Positions 36,685 to 45,954 of a stretch of DNA of 64,000 nt are shown in pieces. Numbering within the stretch: the stretch's first letter is position 1; every line of letters starts with the position of its first letter. The notes beneath the pieces were generated by a model. That model searched no databases. It saw only the letters and a list, made by a program, of their open reading frames with translations, and was not told the origin of the DNA. Both the position numbers and the translations under genes were made by a program. The stretch is from Demequina sp. NBRC 110053 (lineage in GTDB: Bacteria > Actinomycetota > Actinomycetes > Actinomycetales > Demequinaceae), in NCBI RefSeq assembly GCF_002090095.1, contig NZ_BBRJ01000002.1, forward strand, positions 1,854,789 through 1,918,788, written 5' to 3'.

Positions 36685-36709
36685 TCACACGATAATGTGT
36701 GACGCACAC
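36685..36709. promoter_or_regulatory. Promoter with overlapping PadR-type operators
   Basis: TCACAC (36685-36690) and GTGTGA (36697-36702) form a dyad with a 6-bp spacer; a second, GTGTG/CACAC (36697-36701 and 36705-36709), overlaps it. Both lie on the minus-strand promoter of the PadR gene, where TTGCAA and TATCGT are spaced 17 bp. The overlap implies repression by the gene's own product. Confidence 0.65.
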
Positions 36710-36826
36710 TATTGCAACCGCGACCGTATTGCCGACGGGAGGGCTCCCGCGATGCACACCGGCTCAGCCCGCGCATCGTCCCTCCTCGCCGCGCGCGAAC
36801 GCCCAGGCAGGAGTAGCGTCAGCCGC

Positions 36827-37219
36827 ATGGTGAGATTCCTGTGGAGCGTACTGACGACCGTCATCGGGGCGGCGGTGGGCCTCCTGCTGACCGCGCTGAT
36901 CCTCGGCGATGAGGACTTCGAGATCAACGCGAGCGGCTTCATCTGGGCACTGGTGATCTTCCTGCTCGCGCAGGCGATCCTGTCGCCCTTCATCCTCAAG
37001 ATGTCCGTGCGCTACGCCAGCGCCCTCACCGGAGGCGTCGCGCTCATCTCGACGTTCGTGGCGCTGCTGCTCGCGGACATCTTCAGCGACGGACTGTCGA
37101 TCAAGACGCTGCTCGGCTGGGTGCTCGGCACCGTCCTCGTGTGGCTGCTGAGCGCGCTCGCGGGCTGGCTGGTCGGCGCCGTGTTCCTCAAGAACAAGCT
37201 GCAGGACCGCAGGGACTGA
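36827..37219 (+). CDS. Small four-helix membrane protein (phage-holin-4-2-like)
   Basis: A 130-residue protein with four hydrophobic segments and a basic end. It fits the phage holin 4-2 superfamily, commonly annotated in actinobacterial chromosomes without phage context; a holin function is not implied. TAGCGT at 36814-36819 lies 7 nt before the ATG, suggesting leaderless expression. The R1 variant GCGCATCGTCC (36771-36781) lies just upstream. It is divergent from the PadR gene. Confidence 0.7.
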   Translation: MVRFLWSVLTTVIGAAVGLLLTALILGDEDFEINASGFIWALVIFLLAQAILSPFILKMSVRYASALTGGVALISTFVALLLADIFSDGLSIKTLLGWVLGTVLVWLLSALAGWLVGAVFLKNKLQDRRD

Positions 37220-37222
37220 GGC

Positions 37223-37633
37223 TCAGTCCTCGACGTTGTCGCGCATCGTGCGCAGCACCCTCACCGCGACCGCATAGTCCTCGTCGGAGATCCCGTCGCG
37301 CGCGTGATCATGCAGCCGTTCGATCTCGCCGTGGAGCGCCTCCAGCGCCTCGAGCCCCTCGTCCGTCGCCACGTGGCGGCCGTCGACCTCGGCCGCCCAT
37401 CCGCCCGCCTCGAGCCCGTTCCAGGCATCGGTGGCGCGCGCCGGCGTGTAGCCCACGGGCAGGCGCGCCTCGACGGCCTCCCACGCGAGCGGCCCGTCGG
37501 CGGCTGCGAGCACGCTCAGCATCACGAACTCGGCGCTGGTCGTGGAACGGTCCGCCAGGGCAGACTCGAACGCGCGGGTGAGCGCGCGATCCAGCATGCG
37601 GGCGAGAGCATCAAGGCGGTCGACGTCGTCCAT
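37223..37633 (-). CDS. MarR-like winged-helix regulator
   Basis: A 136-residue helix-rich protein with features of a MarR regulator: an N-terminal dimerisation helix (RLDALARMLDRALTRAFES), a winged-helix centre (SAEFVMLSVLAAADGPLAWE, then GYTPARATDAWNGLEAGGW) and a C-terminal helix. Similarity is moderate and no catalytic or ligand site is visible. It ends 3 bp from the convergent holin-like gene and lies 29 bp downstream of the Kef-type antiporter on the same strand, so it may regulate that gene. Confidence 0.6.
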   Translation of the reverse strand: MDDVDRLDALARMLDRALTRAFESALADRSTTSAEFVMLSVLAAADGPLAWEAVEARLPVGYTPARATDAWNGLEAGGWAAEVDGRHVATDEGLEALEALHGEIERLHDHARDGISDEDYAVAVRVLRTMRDNVED

Positions 37634-37662
37634 GCGGACCACGCTACGCCTTCGTGGCTTCG

Positions 37663-39291
37663 CTAGGCCTGCTCGCCGTCCGTCAGCACGTCGGTGACCA
37701 TGAGGTCGGCCACCTCGTAGACCCCCACCAGCACGCGGTCGGCCCCCGCCTCGGTGAGGTACTGGACGTCCACATCCTCGTGGCCGCGCGCGATCACGCG
37801 GACGTCGGGAGCGAGGCGCTTGACCTTCGCCACGATCGCACCGGCGTTGAGCGGGTCGGGGATGGCGATCAGCACGGTCGTGGCGTCGTCCAGCCCCGCG
37901 GCTCGCAGCACCTTCGAGCGGACGGCGTTGCCGAGGATCGCCTCCCGGCCGTCGTCGCGCAGGGCGGTGACCCGGTTCTCGTCGTCGTCGATCACCACGC
38001 ACGGCACGTCCTTGGTCCACAGCGAGGCGGCTACGCGCGTCCCCACGCGCCCGAACCCCACCACGATGACGTGCTCGGAGCCGGTGTACTCGACGGGAGC
38101 GGACTCGCCGCTGACGCCGTCGGCCTCGCGGTACGAGCGCGCCGCCCACGCGAACAGCAGGGGGTTGAGCATGATCGACAGGATGGCGCCGCCGAGCACG
38201 AGGTCCTGCGCGTCCTGCGGCAGGATCTCGAGGTTGCCGCCCAGCGTGATGAGGATGAAGGAGAACTCGCCGATCTGGGCGAGCGCCGCGGCCACCACGA
38301 GCGACATCTGGCGCGAGTACTTGAGCATGCGCACGATGCCGAACGCGACCACCGACTTGCCGACCACGATCACGAGGGTGGTGACCAGCAGGGCGAGCGG
38401 GGCCTCGATGACGATGCGCCAGTCCACGAGCATGCCGACGGAGACGAAGAACAGCACGGCGAACGCGTCGCGCAGCGGCAGCGTCGAGTCCGCCGCGCGG
38501 TGCGAGAGGTCGGACTCGCGCATGATCATGCCGGCGAAGAAGGCGCCCAGCGCGAAGGACACCTCGAACAGCCACGCCGCGCCCACTGCGACGCCCATGC
38601 CGACGGCGAGCACGGACAGCGTGAACAGCTCGCGCGAGCCGGTGTCGGCGACGCGCGCCAGGATCCACGGGATCACGCGCTTGCCGACCACGAGCATCAG
38701 CGCGACGAACAGCGCGACGCGCACGAGCGTCCAGACGAGCTCTCCTGCGATGGCGCCCGGCCCGTTCGCATCCGCGGCGAGCACGGGGATCACGACGAGC
38801 GCGACGACCATCGCGAGGTCCTCGACGATCAGCCAGCCCACGGCGATGTGCCCGGCCCTGGTGTCGAGCAGCTGCTTGTCCTCGAGCGCGCGCAGCATGA
38901 CGACCGTCGACGCGACCGACAGCGCGAGGCCGAACAGCAGGGATGCCCCGAGCGTCCAGTCGAGCCACAGGCCCACGCCGGTGCCGAGCGCCGTGGCGGC
39001 GGTCATCTGCGCGATCGCGCCCGGGAGCGCCACCTTGCGCACGGCCAGCAGGTCCTTGAAGGAGAAGTGCAGGCCCACGCCGAACATCAGCAGGATGACG
39101 CCGATCTCCGACAGCTCGAGCGCGATGTCCTGGTCGCCCACGAATCCCGGGGTGTACGGGCCTATCAGCAGACCCGCGGCGAGATAGCCGACGATGGGCG
39201 ACATCCGCAGCCGCTGGGCGATGAAGCCGAGGATGAACGCGAGCGCGAACCCCACCGCCATCGTGGTCAGGAGCGGCGCATGGTGGAGCAT
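37663..39291 (-). CDS. Kef/YbaL-type monovalent cation-proton antiporter (CPA2) with TrkA-N domain
   Basis: A 542-residue protein: twelve-helix CPA2 exchanger (1-390), with GYLAAGLLIGPYTPG in helix 2 and FALGAFFAGMIM at the ion site, then a cytoplasmic RCK/TrkA-N domain (about 410-530; HVIVVGFGRVGTRVA is the nucleotide loop). It should exchange K+ or Na+ for H+ under NAD(H) or nucleotide control. The stop of this gene lies 29 bp from the MarR-like gene start. No KefF/KefG partner is near. Confidence 0.9.
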   Translation of the reverse strand: MLHHAPLLTTMAVGFALAFILGFIAQRLRMSPIVGYLAAGLLIGPYTPGFVGDQDIALELSEIGVILLMFGVGLHFSFKDLLAVRKVALPGAIAQMTAATALGTGVGLWLDWTLGASLLFGLALSVASTVVMLRALEDKQLLDTRAGHIAVGWLIVEDLAMVVALVVIPVLAADANGPGAIAGELVWTLVRVALFVALMLVVGKRVIPWILARVADTGSRELFTLSVLAVGMGVAVGAAWLFEVSFALGAFFAGMIMRESDLSHRAADSTLPLRDAFAVLFFVSVGMLVDWRIVIEAPLALLVTTLVIVVGKSVVAFGIVRMLKYSRQMSLVVAAALAQIGEFSFILITLGGNLEILPQDAQDLVLGGAILSIMLNPLLFAWAARSYREADGVSGESAPVEYTGSEHVIVVGFGRVGTRVAASLWTKDVPCVVIDDDENRVTALRDDGREAILGNAVRSKVLRAAGLDDATTVLIAIPDPLNAGAIVAKVKRLAPDVRVIARGHEDVDVQYLTEAGADRVLVGVYEVADLMVTDVLTDGEQA

Positions 39292-39432
39292 GTCCGAATT
39301 CTACGGGGCGGGCGTGTCGGCCCCGTGACGGTCGTCACCATGGCCGGGGCTACCGTGATCCCCGCCGGTGAGCGCCGGGTCCGCCGCCGCGCCGTCCCCA
39401 TGGCCGCGCGGAACCCGGCCCGCGCATCGGCC

Positions 39433-41166
39433 CTACGAGCTGCCCGTGAGCGCCAGCTCCCTGGCCTCCTCCCGCGCCACGAGCGTGCTCGCGAGCTCGT
39501 CGAGCCGCGCCGCCGGCCAGTCGGTCGCGGATGTGACCCCGGCCCACGCGGCGGCGTTCGCGCGGTACGTGTACAGATGGCCGAACCCGTCGGGGATCGA
39601 CCCCGCGGCCGGCAGGTCGAGCAGCACCTGCCACATGGTGACGAGCGGATACCAGCCCATCTGGTCGGAGACGTCGGGCGCCCTGTCGCCCTGCAGCCAC
39701 TCCGGCTCTTCCCACGCGAGCTCCTGGTTGAACCACACCACGGGGTCCGAGCCGTGCTGCAGGTAGGCCACGCGCGTGGGACCCCAGGTGCCGCCCTCCG
39801 GCGACACGCCGCGCTCGTCCGCGAAGCGCACCGTCTCGCCGTCGTGGAACACCGGCAGCCAGGCCGGGCTGCCGGCGTCGCGCGCCTCGGTGATCTCCGT
39901 GTGCATCTCGTTGAGGAAGGGTGGCCCCGACAGCAGCGCTCCCTCGATGGGCTCGTTGAGGATCTCCGGGCTCGAAAGCACCGCCTCGACGCCCGTCGCG
40001 CCCAGCGACAGCCCGTAGAGGTACAGGCGCGGCCGGGACTCCAGAGGCAGGGTCGACCAGTGGTCGTGGACCAGCCGGAACACCTCCCGCGACGTCTCCT
40101 GCACGACGTCCTGATCAGCGAGCAGCGAGATCCAGCTGGGCAGGTAGGAGTACTGCACGCCCGCGATGGCGGTGTCGCCGTTCCACAGGTGCTCGAGCGG
40201 GTCCACGCCGCGCGGGTCGATGAGGCCGGTGCCCGTCACCGTCGTGATCACCAGCACCTCGCGGTCGAAGGCCCCCATGCGGTCGAGCTCGGCGAGCAGC
40301 AGCTCGGCGCGCTCCTCGAGGGTGTCCGCTGAGCGCAGCCCCACGTAGGCGCGGATGGGCTCGAGGGCGCCGCCGCCCGTCACCTCGTCGATGTCGGCCG
40401 CCGTCGGGCCCGAGCTCACGAACGACCGTCCCTGGCGGCCGAGGGTGTCGAACGGGACGAGCGAGGCCTCCGACCCTGACCTCAGCTCGGAGGATGGCTG
40501 GGTCACCCCGGGCTTGTCCTGCAGGTCGCGGCCCGAGGAAATCCAGTTGGACGTCGTGAAGAAGGCGTTCACGAAGGCGCCCGACGCGACCCACCACAGC
40601 GCCGCGATCAGCACCAGCGCCGCGATGGCGACGGCGAGGCGGCGCGGCAGCCACCGATCGAGCAGGTCGTCAGTCCAGCGGAACAGCGTGCGCAGCGACC
40701 GCGCGATGATCAGCAGCGCGGCGGCGACGAGCGCGCCCACCGCCACGATCACGGGCCAGACCAAGGGCGACAGCGGCTCCATGCCGAACAGCAGCCGCAG
40801 GTCGTTCTGCCACCCCACGTAGGACCAGACGGCGAGGCCGGCCTGCACGCCGATCAGCGCCAGCACGGTGAGGACGAGGACCACTCGCACGCGGCCCTTG
40901 GCCGTCGGGCCGCTGAGGAAGCGCCACACGGCGAACACCGCGGCTCCCAGCCCGTAGCCCACCATGAACGCCACGCCCGAGCCGATGCCCTGCGCGTATC
41001 CCGCGCGCGGCAGCAGGGACGGCGTGAGCGAGATGGCGAAGAAGTACAGGCCGGTCAGCAGCCCGACGGCGGAGAACGACGGCTCGAGGATGCCGGGGGC
41101 GCGCTCGCGCTCCGGCGGCGGCTCGGTGAGGCGGCGTCTGGCGCGCTCCCACGTGGTGACGGCCAC
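39433..41166 (-). CDS. Membrane-anchored alpha/beta hydrolase (Abhydrolase_9 type)
   Basis: A 577-residue protein with about five N-terminal helices (from about residue 32, the first FSAVGLLTGLYFFAISLTPS) and a C-terminal hydrolase domain. The nucleophile elbow is YGLSLGATGVEAVLSS (GxSxG). This matches the two-part alpha/beta-hydrolase family N and C domains, widespread in Actinobacteria and of unknown substrate. An R1 motif copy (39422-39431) lies just beyond the stop. Confidence 0.82.
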   Translation of the reverse strand: MAVTTWERARRRLTEPPPERERAPGILEPSFSAVGLLTGLYFFAISLTPSLLPRAGYAQGIGSGVAFMVGYGLGAAVFAVWRFLSGPTAKGRVRVVLVLTVLALIGVQAGLAVWSYVGWQNDLRLLFGMEPLSPLVWPVIVAVGALVAAALLIIARSLRTLFRWTDDLLDRWLPRRLAVAIAALVLIAALWWVASGAFVNAFFTTSNWISSGRDLQDKPGVTQPSSELRSGSEASLVPFDTLGRQGRSFVSSGPTAADIDEVTGGGALEPIRAYVGLRSADTLEERAELLLAELDRMGAFDREVLVITTVTGTGLIDPRGVDPLEHLWNGDTAIAGVQYSYLPSWISLLADQDVVQETSREVFRLVHDHWSTLPLESRPRLYLYGLSLGATGVEAVLSSPEILNEPIEGALLSGPPFLNEMHTEITEARDAGSPAWLPVFHDGETVRFADERGVSPEGGTWGPTRVAYLQHGSDPVVWFNQELAWEEPEWLQGDRAPDVSDQMGWYPLVTMWQVLLDLPAAGSIPDGFGHLYTYRANAAAWAGVTSATDWPAARLDELASTLVAREEARELALTGSS

Positions 41167-41247
41167 CGCTCCTCCCCTCGCCCGCGGTCCTGGTCCCTGG
41201 GGCGAGCGTATCGCGGGGGTCGGGCAGGGCCGATGCGGGTCGAGCGT

Positions 41248-42504
41248 CTACGCGTCGCGCTGGAGGGGCTGCGTCATGCAGTGAGCGCCGCCGCGCCCAC
41301 GACCCAGCTCCGCACCCACGATCTCCAGCACCTCCATCCCCGCCGCGCGCAGCAGCGCGTTGGTGTGGGTGTTGCGGTCGTAGGCGACGATGACGCCGGG
41401 CTCCAGGGCGAGCACGTTGTTGGCGTCGTCCCACTGCTGGCGCTCGGAGGCGTAGCGATCGCCGCCGGTCTCGATGACCCGCAGCCGATCCACCCGCAGC
41501 GCGCGTGCGACGACGTCGAGGAAGGGCGCGGACTCGGTGCGCACGTCGAGCAGGACGGGAGGCTCGGCCTCGTAGATCGAGTACGTCTCGATCTGCTCGA
41601 CGATGCCGGGGAACACCGTCACGAGGTCGCGGTCGCACATCGTGAACACGGTGTCGAGGTGCATCGCGGAGCGCAGCTTGGGCATCTTCGCCACGATGAC
41701 GTGCGACGCGGCGCCAGCCGCGAAGAGCTCGGTCGCGAGCTGGGTGATGGCCTGGCGGCTCGACCGCTCGGACATGCCGATCACCACCACGCCGCCGCCC
41801 AGCGGCATGACGTCGCCGCCCTCCAGCGTCGCGAGGCCCTGATCGAGCTCGGGGTCGCCCCACCATGTGGTCACCGCGTCAGCGAAGGCGGGATGAAAGG
41901 CGTAGACGGCCTTCATCAGCAGCGTCTCCGCGTGACGCGCGGGCCAGTATAGCGGGTTGAGCGTCACGCCGCCGTAGATCCAGCTGGTGGTGTCGCGCGT
42001 GTAGAGGGTGTTGGGCAGGGGCGGCATGAGGTAGTCGCGCATGCCCGACTCCTCGCGCACGAGCGCGATCGACGGCGGCGAGAAGTCGCGCGGAAGGTCG
42101 GAGGTGCTCAGACCTCCCAGGACGTAGCGGGCGAGGGTGTCGCTCGGCAGCTGGTCGAGGAACGCCCTGACATCTGCCACGAGCCCGAGTCCCACCTCGT
42201 TGGGGGTGATCTTGCGGTCCAGCAGCCACGCGCGTGCGTGCGGCAGGTCGAGCGTCTGGGCGAGCAGCGCGTGCAGTTCGAGCACCTCGATCCCGCGCGA
42301 CTCCATGAGCGCCACGAACTCGGCGTGATCGCGACGAGCGTTCTCGACCCACATCACGTCGTCGAACAGCAGTGCCTCCGCGTTCGACGGCGTCAGGCGG
42401 TTGTGCGCGAGGCCGGGGGAGCACACCAGCACGCTGCGCAGCTTCCCGACCTCGGAGTGCACGCCCCAGCGGTGCGGCACCGTGTCAAGTGCAGTTCTGT
42501 CCAC
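41248..42504 (-). CDS. arcA: Arginine deiminase
   Basis: A 418-residue arginine deiminase hydrolysing arginine to citrulline and ammonia. The catalytic Cys is in [10 protein letters not shown], the Asp in [10 protein letters not shown] and the His in SAMHLDTVF, all in the right order. In most bacteria arcA is linked with arcB, arcC and arcD; here it stands alone, so the products are probably used elsewhere or acid resistance is the aim. The ATG begins the conserved N-terminus ([17 protein letters not shown]). Confidence 0.94.
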   Translation of the reverse strand: MDRTALDTVPHRWGVHSEVGKLRSVLVCSPGLAHNRLTPSNAEALLFDDVMWVENARRDHAEFVALMESRGIEVLELHALLAQTLDLPHARAWLLDRKITPNEVGLGLVADVRAFLDQLPSDTLARYVLGGLSTSDLPRDFSPPSIALVREESGMRDYLMPPLPNTLYTRDTTSWIYGGVTLNPLYWPARHAETLLMKAVYAFHPAFADAVTTWWGDPELDQGLATLEGGDVMPLGGGVVVIGMSERSSRQAITQLATELFAAGAASHVIVAKMPKLRSAMHLDTVFTMCDRDLVTVFPGIVEQIETYSIYEAEPPVLLDVRTESAPFLDVVARALRVDRLRVIETGGDRYASERQQWDDANNVLALEPGVIVAYDRNTHTNALLRAAGMEVLEIVGAELGRGRGGAHCMTQPLQRDA

Positions 42505-42605
42505 GTCACGCTCCGTTCCTCAGCCGAACGTATCAGCGCGGCGCGCCGTCAGCGCAGCGCGCACCGACCATGGACGGGCGCAGTCCGCGCTTCTACGATG
42601 ATCCC

Positions 42606-43007
42606 GTGACCATCGAGGACACGCCGCCGCCTCCCGCGAGCGCCGATCGGGTCCGCGTGCGCCGGCGCACCGCGGCGGCGATCGCGGCAGCGGTCGTCAC
42701 GCTCGGCCTCCTGGGAGCGGTGCTGGCGGCGTCGCTCCATCCCGCGCATCTCGAGTGGTACCGCGCCGACGGGCAGGCGCTCGAGGTCGAGGTGTGCAGG
42801 GGGTCCGGCGAGGCGGTCGCGTGGTCGCGCGTGACGGAGACCGGCGAGCAGATCGTGGTCGACATCGAGCTCTTCACCACGATGCCGCCGGGTCTGCCGC
42901 GCAACGCGATGGCCACGTGCGACCTCGTGAGGCTCGAGCTCGACGCTGCAGTGGACGGGCGCACGGTCGTCACGCCAGAGGGCACCGCACTGCGCGCGCT
43001 TCCCTGA
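42606..43007 (+). CDS. Small membrane-anchored hypothetical protein
   Basis: A 133-residue protein with one N-terminal membrane helix (AAIAAAVVTLGLLGAVLAA, residues 19-37) and an extracytoplasmic beta-rich part. I do not recognise the family. The GTG start follows TACGAT (42594-42599) by 6 nt, a leaderless arrangement; an ATG at 42570 is an alternative. Two cysteines (EVCRGSG, ATCDLV) could form a disulfide outside the cell. It is divergent from arcA. Confidence 0.6.
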   Translation: MTIEDTPPPPASADRVRVRRRTAAAIAAAVVTLGLLGAVLAASLHPAHLEWYRADGQALEVEVCRGSGEAVAWSRVTETGEQIVVDIELFTTMPPGLPRNAMATCDLVRLELDAAVDGRTVVTPEGTALRALP

Positions 43008-43231
43008 CCGCTCGCGAGCGCTCTCCGCGCGGCTCGGACGCGCAGTGCGGTGCCCGCGCGCCGGTGCTCTGGTGTGCCTCGCAGTCGCCGCGCTCGCACC
43101 ATCGCGCCCGATCGACGAGGAATGCGGCGCGCTCGGCGGCGGTTGGAGTCGTCGGGACAGGGGGCTGCCGCGGCGTCGAGGCCGCGCTCGACCGCCGACC
43201 CCACGCAACCTCGCGAAGAAGGGCGGTACTG
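43008..43231 (+). other. Leader region of the SbnA-like operon, no gene found
   Basis: About 220 bp between the small membrane protein and the SbnA-like gene. Open frames here have poor codon use. GC-rich self-complementary stretches could fold, but no known riboswitch, iron-box or leader peptide is recognised. Confidence 0.4.
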
Positions 43232-44266
43232 GTGGTGACAGGCAAGACCATCGCGGAGCGCGACGCCGCGCCGAGCACCCTGCACGGCGGCTACCTGCCG
43301 ACTCCGGTGAGCCGGCTCGAGCACCTGTTCCCTGGCAGCTCGACGCCCATTCACGCCAAGCTCGACCAACTCCAGCTGTCGGGCAGCACCAAGGAGCGGA
43401 CGGCGGGATTCCTGCTCGACCAGCTCGAGCGCACGGGGGCGCTCCAGGCAGGCGGCACCGTCGTCGAGTCCACGTCCGGCAACCTTGGCATGGCGCTTGC
43501 GCGCCAGTGCACGCTGCGTGGATACACCTTCGTCGCCGTGGTGGACGAGCGCGCCAACGTCGCCGCATGCCAGACCATCGAGGCCTATGGCGGCCGTCTC
43601 GAGCGCGTCGAGACCCCCAGCGACGGCAATCGACTGCGCGCGCGCGTGGATCGTGTGGCGCAGCTGCTGGCCGACGATCCCGGCGCGGTCACCACGCACC
43701 AGTACGCCAACCCTGCCAACCCCGCGGCGCACGCGCACAGCACCATGCCCGAGCTGGTGGAGGCCTTGGGCGCACCGCCGGATCACCTCTATGTCGCGAT
43801 GAGCACCACGGGTACCGTCCTGGGCTGTCAGCAGGCGATCACGGCGGCCGGGTGGCACACCCGACTGGTGGGTGTGGATGCGGAAGGCTCCGCCCTCTTC
43901 GGCGGCGAGCCTGGAGAGCGCAAGCTTCCCGGCCTCGGCGCCGGATTCCAGACCGCGCTGTCCGAGCGGGCGCACCCCGACGCGGTGGTCCGAGTCAGCG
44001 AGGCCGACATGGTGACGGGATGCCGCCTGCTCGCACGCCGGGAGGGTCTCCTCGCGGGGGCATCGACGGGAGCGATCGTCGCGGCCATCGGACGCGACCT
44101 GCCGCGCCTGGGTGCCCACGAGAGCGTCGCCATGCTGATCCATGACGGCGGAGCTGCCTATCTCCCGACGGTCTTCGACGACGGCTGGGTGACCGCGGAG
44201 ATCGCGGGAGGGGCCGATGCGCTCGCGGCTGTGCATGACGTCAACCCGTTCTCGGGTCGTCCATGA
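43232..44266 (+). CDS. SbnA/CysK-type PLP synthase (2,3-diaminopropionate-like pathway)
   Basis: A 344-residue fold-type II PLP enzyme. The Schiff-base Lys lies in LSGSTKERTAGF, the phosphate loop is ESTSGNLGMAL, and GASTGAIVAAI is near the C-terminus. It differs from the true CysK of this window (TSGNTG, NSVKDR) and fits the SbnA group, which joins phosphoserine with glutamate in diaminopropionate and siderophore pathways; the substrate is inferred, not shown. The GTG at 43232 has ribosome site AAGAAGGG; a GTG one codon on is equally possible. The FAD gene overlaps its stop by 4 bp. Confidence 0.78.
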   Translation: MVTGKTIAERDAAPSTLHGGYLPTPVSRLEHLFPGSSTPIHAKLDQLQLSGSTKERTAGFLLDQLERTGALQAGGTVVESTSGNLGMALARQCTLRGYTFVAVVDERANVAACQTIEAYGGRLERVETPSDGNRLRARVDRVAQLLADDPGAVTTHQYANPANPAAHAHSTMPELVEALGAPPDHLYVAMSTTGTVLGCQQAITAAGWHTRLVGVDAEGSALFGGEPGERKLPGLGAGFQTALSERAHPDAVVRVSEADMVTGCRLLARREGLLAGASTGAIVAAIGRDLPRLGAHESVAMLIHDGGAAYLPTVFDDGWVTAEIAGGADALAAVHDVNPFSGRP

Positions 44267-45954
44267 CGGGTGCTGGGCTGGTCGCGAACGCGGACCTGGT
44301 CGTGGTGGGGGGTGGTCCGCGGGCGCTGTATGCCTTGGCTGACCTCGAGACCGCACTCGCGGAGGCGGGCGGGACGGTCGACGGGGATCGGCCGTTCCGC
44401 GTGACGGTGATCGATCCCGGTGACCCGGGCGCGGGTGCGGTGTGGGATCCGAGCCAGCCCGATCACCTCGTCATGAATGTCGACGCGCGCATCGTGGACG
44501 CGACCTGCCCGAGCGTGCCGAAGACCTTCGCGCAGTGGCACTCGCAGCGACATGGTGAGGTCGGCACGACGGCGCTGTACCCGCCGCGCGCCGTCGTGGG
44601 CGGCTACCTCTCCTGGGCGTTCGACCGGCTGCGCGCGTCGCCCCTGCTGCAGATCCGCACCGTCCGGGCGCTCGTGAAGGACGTCCGCCGCGACGACGCC
44701 GGCTGGGTGTGCCTGCACGACAGTGACGCAGCAGCAGATGGCCGCGAGCGAGGGAAGCGGGTGCTGCTCGCGACCGGGCACGCCGGTGGTGCGGGCATCG
44801 ACCACGCCGCCGTCGCCGACGTCTCGAGCGGGCCCGCTCCGGGCTCGATCGTGGTGATCCGCGGCGCAGCGCTCACGGCGTTCGACGTCGTGCTCGACCT
44901 CACCGCCGCGCGCGGCGGGACGTGGCTCCCGGACGCGGCCGCCCTATCGGGGCTCACCTACGTCCCGAGCGGCCAGGAGCCTGAGGGCATCGCGCTCGTG
45001 GCCCGCTCCGGCGAGGTCATGCTGCCCAAGCCGGACGCGGCACCCCCGGCCGTGGCGGAGGCGGTGACGACGCAGACGGCCAGGTTGACCGCCTTGTTGA
45101 CGCCCGACGACGCCTGGTGGGAGATCATGGCCGATGCGGCGGTCGCCGCCGCGCGAGCCTCCGGCGTCGACGTCGCGCGCGAGCGACTGTGGGAGAGGCT
45201 GGACGCCGCGCCCGACCTGGCCGACGCAGGGGGCGTCGACGGGCGGTGGGCGCGCGATATCGGGCGCGCCACGGGCGACGTCGACGACGATCCTGCGTGG
45301 TGGTGGGGGCGCGCCTGGTCCGCCGGCTATGCCGATGTGGTGCATTCGCTCGAGCGGGGCCCGCGCGACCAGCACACGTGGACGCGGTGGCGCGAGCGCG
45401 CGATCCGGCTCGAGCGGTGGGCGTTCGGCCCGCCGCTCGCCACGCATCGCCGCCTGCTCGCGCTGCGCGAGGCGGGCCTGCTCCGCGTCGACCGCAGCGC
45501 ACCCGACAACGCGGTCGCGCCCGTCGCTCTCGGCACCCACGCGGGGCCGCCGACCGGCACGTCGGAGGGCCGCCGCGAGCAGGTCGTGATCGACGCCTTC
45601 ACGAGCGGACCCGGCGTGCTCGACTCGCCCAGGGCGTGGGACGCGGATGCCTTCCGGCCGTCGCCGGGGCGTGAGCCCTGGAGCTCCCTGTTTGAGTCGG
45701 GGCTCGCCACAGTGCGGCCGGGGGAGCGCGGCGTCCACACGCTTGCCGACGGCGCGTGCGTGGGCGGCGACGGGAGGGCCGTCCCCGGCCTGAGCGCGCT
45801 GGGCCGGCCCACCGAGGACGCCGTCATCGGGCACGACTCCCTCAGGCGCCACCTGCATGGCGACTCGCGTCGCTGGGCGCGAGCCGTCGCGGCGCAGTGG
45901 CTCATCACCGATCACCCGACTGGCACACGAAGCAAGGAGCACGTCCATGGCTGA
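44263..45954 (+). CDS. FAD/NAD(P)-binding protein
   Basis: A 563-residue protein with an N-terminal Rossmann motif (VVVGGGPRALYALADL) and the WDPSQPDHLVMNV segment of the FAD_NAD_binding_9 family. Residues after about 350 are rich in Arg, Trp and Asp and form no recognised domain. Its family has few characterised members. It overlaps the synthase by 4 bp and the decarboxylase by 8 bp, so the three are co-translated. It may oxidise or reduce the intermediate between the other two enzymes, taking the place of SbnB; this is inference. Confidence 0.72.
   Translation: MTGAGLVANADLVVVGGGPRALYALADLETALAEAGGTVDGDRPFRVTVIDPGDPGAGAVWDPSQPDHLVMNVDARIVDATCPSVPKTFAQWHSQRHGEVGTTALYPPRAVVGGYLSWAFDRLRASPLLQIRTVRALVKDVRRDDAGWVCLHDSDAAADGRERGKRVLLATGHAGGAGIDHAAVADVSSGPAPGSIVVIRGAALTAFDVVLDLTAARGGTWLPDAAALSGLTYVPSGQEPEGIALVARSGEVMLPKPDAAPPAVAEAVTTQTARLTALLTPDDAWWEIMADAAVAAARASGVDVARERLWERLDAAPDLADAGGVDGRWARDIGRATGDVDDDPAWWWGRAWSAGYADVVHSLERGPRDQHTWTRWRERAIRLERWAFGPPLATHRRLLALREAGLLRVDRSAPDNAVAPVALGTHAGPPTGTSEGRREQVVIDAFTSGPGVLDSPRAWDADAFRPSPGREPWSSLFESGLATVRPGERGVHTLADGACVGGDGRAVPGLSALGRPTEDAVIGHDSLRRHLHGDSRRWARAVAAQWLITDHPTGTRSKEHVHG

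Noticed and set aside
43008..43231. Riboswitch or leader peptide before the SbnA-like gene
   Set aside because: I could not match any known riboswitch pattern or polycodon leader in this region.
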